Shown here: positions 1-8,802 of the stretch, piece by piece
Numbering within the stretch: position 1 is the stretch's first letter
How the letters are laid out: each line of letters begins with the position of its first letter
From: Gammaproteobacteria bacterium
GTDB lineage: Bacteria > Pseudomonadota > Gammaproteobacteria > Steroidobacterales > Steroidobacteraceae
NCBI GenBank assembly: GCA_003134045.1
Contig: PLAH01000140.1
Coordinates: 817 to 56,440, forward strand
Length of the DNA: 55,624 bases
Direction: 5' to 3'
Made by a program: the position numbers and the translations under genes
Notes under the pieces: model-generated
The model's input: the letters and a program-made list of their open reading frames with translations, nothing else
Told to the model about the DNA's origin: nothing
The model's database searches: none

Positions 1-1492
1 GGGTGAACACGCTGTGTTCATACAGCGCCACCAGTGCGCCCAGCGTGAACGGCGTGAGACGCTCCCCGAGCACGGTATTGGTTGGGCGGTTGCCCTCGAA
101 GACTCGGTGCGGGACCAAGGCCTCTGCTGTCCCTTCGGCTCGAACCTCGTCGGCCGTCTTGCCAAAGGCCAGCGCCTCAGTTTGGGCGAACAGATTCGCC
201 ATCAGTAGATCATGCTGGATTCCCAAGGGGTTCAGCGTTTGGCAAAAGCCGATGAAGTCGCAGGCGACCAGGCGTGTACCCTGGTGCAGCAATTGGTAGA
301 AGGAATGCTGACCGTTGGTCCCTTGCTCACCCCATACGATGGGCGAGGTAGATTCTGTCACGGGAAGACCCTGGAGAGTCACATGCTTGCCGTTGCTTTC
401 CATGGTGAGTTGCTGCAGGTAGGCGGGAAAGCGCTTCATGTATTGATCGTAGGGCAGCACCGCGAGGGTCGTCGCCCCGAGAAAGTTATTGTTCCAGATC
501 GACAGGAGGCCCAACAGCGCCGGCATGTTGCTTGCGAGCGGAGCTGAGCGAAAATGCTCGTCCATGGCCCGCATGCCAAGTAGTAATTCACGAAATTGCG
601 CATCCCCAATCGCGATCATGGTCGATAGCCCAATCGCCGAATCCATCGAGTAGCGACCGCCAACCCAGTCCCACATCGGAAACAGGTTAGCCGGTGCGAT
701 GCCGAATTTCGCGACCGCCTCGGCGTTCGTCGAGACGGCAACAAAGTGCCGGGCAACGGAGCGCTCATCGCCCAAGGTTCGCAGGCTCCAGGCGCGCGCC
801 GCCTGTGCGTTGGTGAGTGTTTCGAGCGTCGCGAAGCTCTTCGAGCACACGATGAAAAGGGTTTCCTCTGGCTCGAGGTCGCGGGTTGCTTCAATGAGAT
901 CGGTCCCATCGACATTGGATACGAAGCGCAGCTTAAGGCTCGGTTCGCTGTAGTAGCGCAGCGCCTCATAGGCCATCACCGGACCCAAGTCAGATCCCCC
1001 GATGCCGATGTTGACCACGTTGCGGATACGTTTGCCCGTGTGGCCGAGCCATCGGCCGCTTCGAACCTTTCCGGCGAGCGCCGCCATGCGATCGAGCGTT
1101 GCATGCACGTCCTCGACGACGTTGACGCCGTCAAGGACGATCCGCTCGCCCGCCGGAGCCCGCAGCGCCGTGTGCAGCGCGGCACGTTTCTCGCTGCCGT
1201 TGATCAATTCGCCGCGAAACATCGCGGCGGTGCGCCCAGGTAGATCGCAGGCAAGGGCCAGTGCTATCAGTAGTCGAATCGTTTCGGCGTCGATCCGGTT
1301 CTTCGAGTAGTCAAGGTATAGGCCGGCCGCCTCGAGCGTGAAGCGGGCGCCACGGTGCGGATCGGCGACGAAGAGCTCGCGCAAATGTTGGCCGCCCACA
1401 TGTGAATGATGACTTATAAGCGCCTTCCATGTGTCCCGGGAGACCAGGTCGGCCGCCGGGCGGCCCGCCGCAATCGCCGCGGCCGCGCTCAT
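1..1492 (-). CDS. pgi: Glucose-6-phosphate isomerase, 3' end cut by window edge
   Basis: Interconverts glucose-6-phosphate and fructose-6-phosphate in the cytoplasm. The minus-strand frame stays open from an ATG at 1492 to the left edge (about 497 codons; roughly 50 C-terminal residues of a normal ~545-residue enzyme lie outside). Visible family features are an N-terminal segment with the HLREIF..DP pattern, the sugar-binding stretch [11 protein letters not shown] near residue 160, the [12 protein letters not shown] stretch near 250 and [12 protein letters not shown] near 277. The last visible residues (LYEHSVFT) match the conserved stretch ahead of the C-terminal domain. Its ATG overlaps the stop of the truncated transaldolase by four bases (ATGA), so the two are one transcription unit and translation is probably coupled. 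It links the glycogen/Pgm branch to lower glycolysis encoded elsewhere in the window. Identity is secure; completeness cannot be judged. Confidence 0.95.
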   Translation of the reverse strand, partial: MSAAAAIAAGRPAADLVSRDTWKALISHHSHVGGQHLRELFVADPHRGARFTLEAAGLYLDYSKNRIDAETIRLLIALALACDLPGRTAAMFRGELINGSEKRAALHTALRAPAGERIVLDGVNVVEDVHATLDRMAALAGKVRSGRWLGHTGKRIRNVVNIGIGGSDLGPVMAYEALRYYSEPSLKLRFVSNVDGTDLIEATRDLEPEETLFIVCSKSFATLETLTNAQAARAWSLRTLGDERSVARHFVAVSTNAEAVAKFGIAPANLFPMWDWVGGRYSMDSAIGLSTMIAIGDAQFRELLLGMRAMDEHFRSAPLASNMPALLGLLSIWNNNFLGATTLAVLPYDQYMKRFPAYLQQLTMESNGKHVTLQGLPVTESTSPIVWGEQGTNGQHSFYQLLHQGTRLVACDFIGFCQTLNPLGIQHDLLMANLFAQTEALAFGKTADEVRAEGTAEALVPHRVFEGNRPTNTVLGERLTPFTLGALVALYEHSVFT

Positions 1493-2061
1493 GCGGACGC
1501 CCGGCGCTCGAGACCACGCATGTAAGCGTGCGCCGCGGCGAGATAGTGATCACACGAGAAGAGTAATGTGACGTTGACGGGAATGCCCGCGAAGATGGAC
1601 TGCTCGATTGCGACAATTCCCTCGGGAGTGCCCGGGATCTTGATCAGCAGATTTGCACAAGCGGCTTGCGCGTGCAGGCGCGCCGCTGCGCCGATGGTGC
1701 CGTTGGCGTCGTGCGCGAGCAATGGCGACACTTCCAGGGACACCCAGCCGTCGGTTCCCTGGCTGTCGTTGAAAATAGGCCGGAACAAACCCGCGGCCTG
1801 TGTCAGGTCTTCGAGCGCAAGCTCGAAGAATAGTGGTTCACCGGACAGACCGGCGGCGGTCAAGACACAGATGCCTTCATCGTAAAGGGTGCCTGTCGCG
1901 ATGGCATGCTCAAAAATCGTCGGATTGGAGGTAAGACCGGTCACCGACAGTTCGCGGATGTAGCGAGCTAGCGTGCCGCTTTGCAGCAGTTGCCGTGTGA
2001 TGTTGTCGAGCCAAAGACGCTGGCCAACATCGTGTAACGCGAGAGTACGGAGGTTCTTCAT
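1489..2061 (-). pseudogene. tal: Transaldolase lacking its C-terminal half
   Basis: Transaldolase moves dihydroxyacetone units between sugar phosphates in the pentose-phosphate pathway. The 190-residue product begins like a full transaldolase (GQRLWLDNI, TSNPTIFEHA) and keeps the strand bearing the Schiff-base lysine (LLIKIPGTPEG, Lys about residue 141). It stops soon after [11 protein letters not shown] with GLERRASA. Enzymes of this type run to about 360 residues, so the last barrel strands, which carry phosphate-binding residues, are absent. The missing part is not found downstream because pgi begins four bases before the stop; a deletion joining the two genes is the simplest reading. I chose ATG 2061 because a GGA lies about eight bases upstream; an in-frame ATG at 2091 would add ten residues. 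It is probably inactive as a transaldolase. The much shorter fructose-6-phosphate aldolases are an alternative for the length, but the sequence is transaldolase-like. Confidence 0.75.
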
Positions 2062-2345
2062 CAAGCTTCCAAGGAGTCGGGGATGATCCATTTGAATTTG
2101 TGCGAATCGAGCAGATCAGCGATGGGATTTTACTAAGTGTATCAATCCCGATGCGCCGTCATCTGTTCGGTGGCCCACGGACGGCGCTTCGATTCTCATC
2201 GGTGCGCGACTCCGATGCTGCGTGACTTCTCGGCAAGGCCAAGAGGCAACTGGATTGGGGGGTACACCTCTGTGCGATAACGCACCGACGATGCGCGCTT
2301 ACTAAGTTATCGTCTATCGTAAAGCGCGCTAGATCGGAGGCTCGT

Positions 2346-2867
2346 ATGATGAGTGCAGTTACAACACCCCGTCTCGGCTGCGAGTTCGATAGGTTTCTCT
2401 ACGCTTCAGTGGGCGACGACAACAATGGCATGCCGCTGACGGTTCTTTCGGCACTCGCACGAATGGACGTGGATCCCTGGGAGGAGGCCTCAAAGCTCAC
2501 GGAATTGCCGCAAGAGAGCGCTGCGATGCAACTCGCGTCGCTCCTCGGCGCGCTTCGAAATGCGCCCGTGGCAGGCCTGGATCCCGCACGCATCGCTGCC
2601 CCATTAATTGCGCTCTTGCCGTGCCCCCGCGATCGTGCGCCTCCCATGCTCAAAGCCTTCGCGCAGGCGGCGCCGACAAAACATCCCGCGGCCGTCTCAA
2701 CCCTGTTGACAGTCTTGACTTATGTGATCTTTATGCTGTTGAGCCAGTGGTTGATGGGGAGCCTTCAGGCGCCCAGACAGATACAACCGCCCCCGACGTC
2801 GGCTCCTACGATCGATTCGTCGAGCGCGCCGACAGCGAGTGAAGGGCCGCAAACCGCCGTCAAGTGA
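2346..2867 (+). CDS. Small membrane-anchored protein of unknown function upstream of ackA
   Basis: 173 residues, not assignable to a known function. The first ~55 residues carry a compact motif, CEFDRFLYA..GDDNNGMPL followed by SALARMDVDPWEEA, which looks like a conserved soluble domain. Residues about 115-137 (STLLTVLTYVIFMLLSQWL) form one hydrophobic helix, and the tail is rich in Pro, Ser and Thr. This suggests a cytoplasmic N-terminal domain anchored by a single helix with a low-complexity end. GGAGG sits five bases before the ATG, so the start is well supported. Its stop overlaps the GTG of ackA (GTGA), implying coupled translation and a functional link to acetate metabolism. The same EFD-FL-A motif opens the decayed TonB-receptor frame at 42797, so the domain occurs at least twice in this window. 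Confidence 0.75.
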   Translation: MMSAVTTPRLGCEFDRFLYASVGDDNNGMPLTVLSALARMDVDPWEEASKLTELPQESAAMQLASLLGALRNAPVAGLDPARIAAPLIALLPCPRDRAPPMLKAFAQAAPTKHPAAVSTLLTVLTYVIFMLLSQWLMGSLQAPRQIQPPPTSAPTIDSSSAPTASEGPQTAVK

Positions 2868-4036
2868 ATGCCGAACGAGAACTGCTTGTGCTCGCGCTGA
2901 ACAGCGGCTCCTCATCCCTCAAGTTCGGCCTCTATCGCGTACGCTCTTTGCACACCCAACGGCTGGTCACCGGCGAGGCGGAGTCGTTCGGCGAGGAAAC
3001 GGCCGTCTTCCACGCGGAAGACCCGACAGGGGCCTCATTGCTCCGCGAGAGCGCTGCGCTACCCAGCCAAAAAGACGCGGTTATCCGCATCGCACGGCTG
3101 CTTACCGACCTGAAAATGCCCGCCCCGCAGAGCGTCGGGCATCGCATCGTGCACGGGGGACCGAAGCTCAGGCACCACTGCGTCATCAATGATTCGGTCC
3201 TCGATAAGCTCAACGCGGCCGTGGCTTTTGCCCCACTGCACATGCCACGGGCTTTGTCGGTCATCCGATTTGCCGAGGCACATTTCCCCGCGTTGCCGCA
3301 GGTCGCGTGCTTCGACACGAGCTTTCATGCACACATGCCGGACCTCGCCCGCGTGTTGCCGATTCCCCACGAGCTGCGAGCGGATGGGGTCGAGCGCTAC
3401 GGGTTTCACGGCCTTTCCTGCGAGTCGATTGTGCGTCAACTGGGGGGCGCGTTGCCGAGCAAGCTGCTCATTGCCCATCTCGGCAATGGCGCGAGCATCA
3501 CGGCCGTGAAGGACGGTCAGTCGATTGACACGAGCATGGGATTGACGCCGACCGGCGGAATCATCATGGGGACGAGGAGCGGCGACCTTGACCCCGGTGT
3601 GTTGGTTTACCTTGCCAGACAGAAGAAGCTCGATGCGACCCAGCTTGAAGAGTTGGTCGACCGGCGTAGCGGCCTGTTAGGTGTTTCCGGCATCTCCGCA
3701 GACCTGCGGGACTTGCATAAAGTGGCCCACTCAAACACTGATGCGCGCCTTGCCATCGATATGTTTTGCTATTCCGCAGCGAAACAACTCGCCGCCATGA
3801 GCGCGGCGCTGGGCGGTGTCGATACGATCGTATTCACGGGCGGCGTCGGAGAGAACGACGCCCAAGTCCGCACTCTCATATGCGGCCATCTGGGTGTGAT
3901 CGGTGTCCGCGTGGACGCCGCCCGCAATCGTGATGCAGGTGATCCGATCAGCGACGGCGCGTCGCGGTGCCCGGTGCGTGTCTTGCCTTCACAGGAAGAC
4001 GAGCAGATTGCCCGCCAGGCGTGGAACTTGTGCTGA
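2864..4036 (+). CDS. ackA: Acetate kinase
   Basis: Converts acetyl phosphate and ADP to acetate and ATP in the cytoplasm, the substrate-level phosphorylation step of acetate fermentation. The 390-residue protein has the expected length and all main motifs: NSGSSSLKFGLY at the N-terminus, GHRIVHGG near residue 88, HLGNGAS near 206, the GLTPTGGIIMGTRSGDLDPG loop near 230 and the FTGGVGEND stretch near 325. It starts with GTG within the stop of the preceding membrane-protein gene (GTGA) and has no clear ribosome-binding site of its own, consistent with coupling. The usual partner that makes acetyl phosphate, Pta, is not in the window; a PduL-like gene at 16409 is the only candidate here. Nothing odd is seen in the sequence. 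Confidence 0.97.
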   Translation: MNAERELLVLALNSGSSSLKFGLYRVRSLHTQRLVTGEAESFGEETAVFHAEDPTGASLLRESAALPSQKDAVIRIARLLTDLKMPAPQSVGHRIVHGGPKLRHHCVINDSVLDKLNAAVAFAPLHMPRALSVIRFAEAHFPALPQVACFDTSFHAHMPDLARVLPIPHELRADGVERYGFHGLSCESIVRQLGGALPSKLLIAHLGNGASITAVKDGQSIDTSMGLTPTGGIIMGTRSGDLDPGVLVYLARQKKLDATQLEELVDRRSGLLGVSGISADLRDLHKVAHSNTDARLAIDMFCYSAAKQLAAMSAALGGVDTIVFTGGVGENDAQVRTLICGHLGVIGVRVDAARNRDAGDPISDGASRCPVRVLPSQEDEQIARQAWNLC

Positions 4037-4215
4037 CCTGTCCGCGGCTTCTCACAATCCGTGCCATGAACGGGCCGAACGTTGTTTCGTGATCGACCGT
4101 TCTCGCTAGGTACGCTGGCGCACAGACGTACGACCCACGTGCTGTAGGCTCGTTGTGGCGATTCTGCGGCGCCCCATGTGGGTTTTCATCCGGCTCATGG
4201 AGACAAGACACGCAC

Positions 4216-7095
4216 ATGAGTTCATCTCGGCCAGTGTCGACGGTAAGGGCGTCGAGTGCTGCGACGCGGCCGGGGTCTTTCGCGACCGCCTCCTTATCGG
4301 AGCTGCAGTTGTCGTCGAATGGCCACTATCACGTGATGGTGACCAACACCGGGGGTGGCTACAGCCGGTGGAAGACGCTTGCCCTCACCCGATGGCGGGA
4401 AGATGCGACCTGCGATAATTGGGGCTTTTTCTGCTACATCCGCGACCTGTCAAGCGGGCATTACTGGTCCACCACCTATCAGCCGACGCTTCGGACGCCG
4501 GATGGTTACAAGGTGATCGTCGAGGCAGGCCGAGTATCCTTTCAACGGCGCGATCACGATATCCAAGTGGATACCGACCTTGCGGTGTCGCCCGACGACG
4601 ATGTCGAATTGCGCCGGGTGAGCATCACGAGTCTCTCGGCCGTTCCTAGGTCACTGGACATCACCAGCTATATGGAGATTGTCCTGGGAGATCCTGCCGC
4701 GGACAACGCTCATCCCTCCTTCGAGAAACTCTTCGTGGAGACCGAGGTTCTGCGTGATGATCAGGCGATTCTCTGCAGGCGCCGTGCCCGCACCCCAGAG
4801 GAGCTGACTCCGTGGATGTTTCATCGGCTCATTTATCACGGAACCTCTCATGGGCACATCTCCTATGAGACCGATCGAATGCGGTTCATTGGTCGCGGTC
4901 GCAGCGTCGCAGATCCGCAAGCTCTCGACGAGCACGGCCCCTTGTCGGATAGCGAGGGCGCCGTGCTCGACCCGGTGGCGGCGATACGCTGCGACGTCGC
5001 GCTGGCGCCGGCCCAGACTTGCATCGTCGATCTGGTGACCGGCGTCGGCGATTCGCGCGAGGCGTGTATCGCGCTGCTGCGCCAATATCGGGATCAGCAG
5101 GCCATCGATCGCATACTGCCGGCGGCATCCGCCCGTGCCCGAGTCATTTTAACCACGCTTCATGCCACTGAAGCGGAGGCGCGGCTCTATGCACAGCTGG
5201 CTCGTTCCGTTCTCTACGCCAGTCCGTCGCTGCGCGCCGCCAAAAGCACTCTCGCGCAAAATGCGCAGGGTCAGTCGGAGCTTTGGGGCTACGGGATATC
5301 GGGTGATTTACCGATCGTCCTGCTGCAGACCGCGGACGCCGCAAACACTGCGCTGGCACGCCAACTGCTCAATGCCCACGCCTACTGGCGCCTGCAGGGA
5401 GTCGCAGCCGACCTGGTCATCCTCTGTGACGACGACAATGGGCGACGGCCGTCGCTCGTCAATGACATCACCGCACTCGTAAAGTCCTCGTCCGCCGCTG
5501 GAGCGCACCTTGACAAGTCCGGTGGGATCTTCATCACCGCCCTCGCTCAGGTGCCCGACGCAGATCGCGTTCTTTTGCAGGCAGTCGCGCGCGTCGTTCT
5601 CGACGATGGATCGCTCGCGGAGCACCTTGACCGAGCGTGCGGTCAATCGACCTCAATGCCATTGTTACATACTACTTATCAATCGAGCGGGGCCTTTGGC
5701 TTCCGCGATCAGCTGCAGGATGTGATGGCGTTGGTTCATGCGGCGCCGGGAGGGGTTCGCGAGCATCTCTTGCGAAGCGCATCGCGCCAGTTTCCTGAAG
5801 GGGACGTGCAGCATTGGTGGCACCCGCCCTCGGGACGGGGTGTTCGCACGCGGTGTTCCGACGATTTCCTGTGGCTCCCGCTCGCCACGTGTCGCTATGT
5901 CTCAGTCACCGGCGACACAGGTGTGCTCGACGAGCCGGTACGTTTTTTGGAGGGACCGCTGCTAAAAGAAGGTGAAGCCACTTACTACGCACTGCCCAAA
6001 CAAGGTCAGCAGGGAACGAGTCTGTACGAGCATTGCCGGCGTGCCGTGGATCACGGCCTGCGCTTTGGCACGCATGGCATGCCGCTCATGGGCGCGGGGG
6101 ATTGGGACGATGGCATGAACTTGGTCGGCGCCGGCGGCAAAGGCGAAAGCGTCTGGCTTGGCTTTTTCCTCTATTCGGTTTTGAGGCAATTCGGCGACTT
6201 GGCGAAGCGACGCGGCGATGCGTTGTTTGCGTCGCGATGCACCACCGAGGCCGCCCGGCTACAGAGCGCGATTGAGGGAAGCAGTTGGGACGGCGATTGG
6301 TACCGTCGTGCTTGGTTCGACGACGGCTCGCCCTTGGGCACCGCGGGGAACGTCGAATGCCGGATTACCTCGATCCCGCAGAGTTGGTCCGTTTTGTCCG
6401 GTGCAGGCGATGCCGATCGCTCGCGTCGCGCCATGCACGCGGTCGATGCACACCTCGCCGACCGCGATGCGGCGCTCACTCAATTGCTGGATCCACCGTT
6501 CGATCACTCGAACCCCAGTCCCGGATACATCCAGGGATACGTGCAAGGGGTGCGGGAAAACGGCGGCCAGTATACGCATGCGGCGGTATGGGCCACGATG
6601 GCTTTCGCGGCGCTCGGCGACTCGGAGCGCGCATGGGAGCCTGCCGGGATGATCAATCCCATCAAGCACGGCGAATCAGCGGATGGCATTGCCGTTTACA
6701 AGTCAGAACCGTATGTCATCGCCTCGGACGTGTACTCGCGCCCGCCGCACGCCGGACGGGGCGGATGGACTTGGTATACGGGTTCCGCCGGCTGGATGTA
6801 TCGCCTGATCCTGGAGTCGCTGTTGGGGTTGACCGTGGATTCGAACCAGCTGCGCATCGTCCCGTGCATCCCGAGCGACTGGAAGTCATTCAAGATCCAT
6901 TACCGATATCACGACACGGCTTACGAAATCACGGTATTGCAAACACATTCGGGCGAGGGGAGCGGACTAACCATTGATGGCGTCGCGGCATCAGGCTCCG
7001 CGATCACCATGGTCAACGACACCCTCGTGCACTCGATCGAAGTGCGCATTCCACCGGGCGCGTCCGCTTCGCCGGCGGCTGAGCGAGCCGCATGA
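4216..7095 (+). CDS. Stand-alone GH94 (glycosyltransferase-36 type) enzyme, beta-glucan phosphorylase-like
   Basis: 959 residues from ATG 4216; an in-frame TTG at 4153 would add 21 unconvincing residues. The N-terminal beta-sandwich is recognisable by [15 protein letters not shown] and WGFFCYIRD. The (alpha/alpha)6 barrel carries [13 protein letters not shown] near residue 626, the position of the general-acid Asp in the family, then [20 protein letters not shown] and [18 protein letters not shown]. The arrangement matches the C-terminal GH94 part of cyclic beta-1,2-glucan synthases (NdvB) and the beta-1,2-oligoglucan phosphorylases rather than cellobiose phosphorylase. No GT84 or membrane segments are present, so this is a soluble enzyme, probably releasing sugar-1-phosphate by phosphorolysis. 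It overlaps pgm by four bases (ATGA), which fits glucose-1-phosphate as product. The exact linkage specificity is inference; the family call is firm. Confidence 0.85.
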   Translation: MSSSRPVSTVRASSAATRPGSFATASLSELQLSSNGHYHVMVTNTGGGYSRWKTLALTRWREDATCDNWGFFCYIRDLSSGHYWSTTYQPTLRTPDGYKVIVEAGRVSFQRRDHDIQVDTDLAVSPDDDVELRRVSITSLSAVPRSLDITSYMEIVLGDPAADNAHPSFEKLFVETEVLRDDQAILCRRRARTPEELTPWMFHRLIYHGTSHGHISYETDRMRFIGRGRSVADPQALDEHGPLSDSEGAVLDPVAAIRCDVALAPAQTCIVDLVTGVGDSREACIALLRQYRDQQAIDRILPAASARARVILTTLHATEAEARLYAQLARSVLYASPSLRAAKSTLAQNAQGQSELWGYGISGDLPIVLLQTADAANTALARQLLNAHAYWRLQGVAADLVILCDDDNGRRPSLVNDITALVKSSSAAGAHLDKSGGIFITALAQVPDADRVLLQAVARVVLDDGSLAEHLDRACGQSTSMPLLHTTYQSSGAFGFRDQLQDVMALVHAAPGGVREHLLRSASRQFPEGDVQHWWHPPSGRGVRTRCSDDFLWLPLATCRYVSVTGDTGVLDEPVRFLEGPLLKEGEATYYALPKQGQQGTSLYEHCRRAVDHGLRFGTHGMPLMGAGDWDDGMNLVGAGGKGESVWLGFFLYSVLRQFGDLAKRRGDALFASRCTTEAARLQSAIEGSSWDGDWYRRAWFDDGSPLGTAGNVECRITSIPQSWSVLSGAGDADRSRRAMHAVDAHLADRDAALTQLLDPPFDHSNPSPGYIQGYVQGVRENGGQYTHAAVWATMAFAALGDSERAWEPAGMINPIKHGESADGIAVYKSEPYVIASDVYSRPPHAGRGGWTWYTGSAGWMYRLILESLLGLTVDSNQLRIVPCIPSDWKSFKIHYRYHDTAYEITVLQTHSGEGSGLTIDGVAASGSAITMVNDTLVHSIEVRIPPGASASPAAERAA

Positions 7096-8744
7096 CGACC
7101 CAGATCAGCCCGCTCGCCGGCAAACCGGCTCCAATATCTTCGCTCATCGACGTAGCGAAACTGGTCACCGCGTATTATGAGATCAAGCCCGACCCGACGG
7201 TCGCGGCGCAGCGCGTCGTGTTCGGCACTTCAGGCCACCGCGGCTCCGCCTTCGACGGCTCGTTCAATGAATGTCACGTGCTCGCAATCACCCAGGCGAT
7301 ATGCGACTACCGTCGGGCTCACGATATCAGCGGGCCTCTCTTTCTCGGCATCGACACCCATGCCTTGTCGGAATCCGCATGCGCCAGTGGCCTCGAAGTG
7401 CTTGCCGCCAACGGTGTGAATGTCATGCTGGCGACGCACGACGAATACACGCCGACTCCGGCAATCTCGCACGCGATCTTGACCTACAACCGCGGGCGCA
7501 GCGCCGGCTTGGCCGACGGCATCGTGATCACGCCGTCCCATAATCCACCGCGCGATGGCGGTTACAAGTACAACCCGCCCAACGGCGGCCCGGCCGACCA
7601 GAAGATCACGGACGGGATCGAAGCGGCGGCCAACCGGTATCTCGAGGCGCAGTTACGGGGGATCCGGCGGAATTCGTACACCAAGGCGCTCCATGCCGAC
7701 ACGACTCACCGACACGACTATCTAGCGGCCTACGTGGCTGATCTTGGGTCCGTGATCGATATGGACGCGATTCGCGATGCAAAAATCCGTATGGGCGTCG
7801 ATCCCTTGGGAGGTGCCGGCGTTCATTATTGGGCGGCGATCGCCGAACACTACAAATTGGATCTTAAGGTGGTGAGCGAGATGGTGGACTCCCGGTTCGC
7901 CTTCATGACGCTCGACTGGGACGGACAGATTCGCATGGACCCGTCCTCGCCGTACGCGATGCAGCGCCTGATAAACATTAAGGATCGCTTTCAGATCGCT
8001 TTCGCCTGCGACACCGACCACGATCGGCACGGCATCGTCACTCCGGGGGCCGGCTTGCTGCCCCCCAACCACTACCTATCTGTCGCGATCGACTACCTCT
8101 TCCGGCACCGGCCGCAGTGGGGCGCACAGGCCGCGGTGGGCAAGACGGTAGTCAGCACAGGGCTGATCGATCGAGTCACGGCGAAGCTTAAGCGTCGACT
8201 CTACGAAGTACCCGTTGGATTTAAATGGTTTTCTGCTGGCCTCCTCGACGGCAGCTTGGGCTTTGGCGGCGAGGAAAGCGCGGGTGCGACCTTTCTGCGT
8301 CGCGACGGGTCGGTCTGGACCACCGACAAGGACGGCATCATCGCGGCACTCCTCTCGGCGGAGATCACTGCGCGCATGGGCCGCGATCCCGGTGCACTGT
8401 ACGTTGATTTGGCAAACGAATTCGGCAACCCAGTGGCCGATCGAGTGCAGGTCACGGCGACCGCAATGCAGAAACAGCAACTGGCTGCGCTGTCCGCGCA
8501 TGACGTCGCAGCCACGGAACTCGCCGGAGAGAAGATCGACAGCATCATCGACCACGCACCCGGGGACAATGCGCCGATCGGCGGTATTAAAGTCAGTGCC
8601 GCAAGCGGCTGGTTTGCCGCCAGACCCTCGGGAACCGAAGACATTTACAAGATCTACGCCGAAAGCTTTCGCGGTCAGGAGCAGCTGCGGCAGATCCTCA
8701 AAGAGGCGCAAGCCACGGTCGACGCCGTCCTCCGGCAGCCTTGA
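7092..8744 (+). CDS. pgm: Phosphoglucomutase (alpha-D-glucose-specific)
   Basis: Interconverts glucose-1-phosphate and glucose-6-phosphate. The 550-residue protein has the full domain set of the long bacterial Pgm: substrate entry motif GTSGHRG near residue 43, the phosphoserine loop [13 protein letters not shown] near 147, the metal loop DTDHDRHG near 307, the sugar-specificity loop GGEESAG near 392 and the phosphate-binding [11 protein letters not shown] near 512. Its ATG overlaps the stop of the GH94 gene (ATGA), so both are probably made in fixed proportion and the mutase takes over sugar-1-phosphate released by that enzyme. It would equally serve the glycogen phosphorylase at 21590. Start and family are secure. 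Confidence 0.96.
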   Translation: MTTQISPLAGKPAPISSLIDVAKLVTAYYEIKPDPTVAAQRVVFGTSGHRGSAFDGSFNECHVLAITQAICDYRRAHDISGPLFLGIDTHALSESACASGLEVLAANGVNVMLATHDEYTPTPAISHAILTYNRGRSAGLADGIVITPSHNPPRDGGYKYNPPNGGPADQKITDGIEAAANRYLEAQLRGIRRNSYTKALHADTTHRHDYLAAYVADLGSVIDMDAIRDAKIRMGVDPLGGAGVHYWAAIAEHYKLDLKVVSEMVDSRFAFMTLDWDGQIRMDPSSPYAMQRLINIKDRFQIAFACDTDHDRHGIVTPGAGLLPPNHYLSVAIDYLFRHRPQWGAQAAVGKTVVSTGLIDRVTAKLKRRLYEVPVGFKWFSAGLLDGSLGFGGEESAGATFLRRDGSVWTTDKDGIIAALLSAEITARMGRDPGALYVDLANEFGNPVADRVQVTATAMQKQQLAALSAHDVAATELAGEKIDSIIDHAPGDNAPIGGIKVSAASGWFAARPSGTEDIYKIYAESFRGQEQLRQILKEAQATVDAVLRQP

Positions 8745-8802
8745 GCATGCTGTCTATGACTCGACAATCCCCCATTTCTTCATCCAGCCCATAGAGATCT
8801 TC

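Noticed and set aside
1311..1616. 101-codon minus-strand frame across the tal-pgi junction
   Set aside because: Reads as Ser/Arg-rich sequence and overlaps two recognised frames on the same strand.
2092..2345. Search for Fnr/Crp boxes (TTGAT-N4-ATCAA) in the tal/2346 divergent promoter and other gaps
   Set aside because: Only half sites such as ATCAA near 2142 were found; none forms a proper dyad.
8215..8802. In-frame extension of the H+-ATPase into pgm
   Set aside because: The extension is out-of-phase pgm sequence; the normal ATPase N-terminus begins at ATG 8803.
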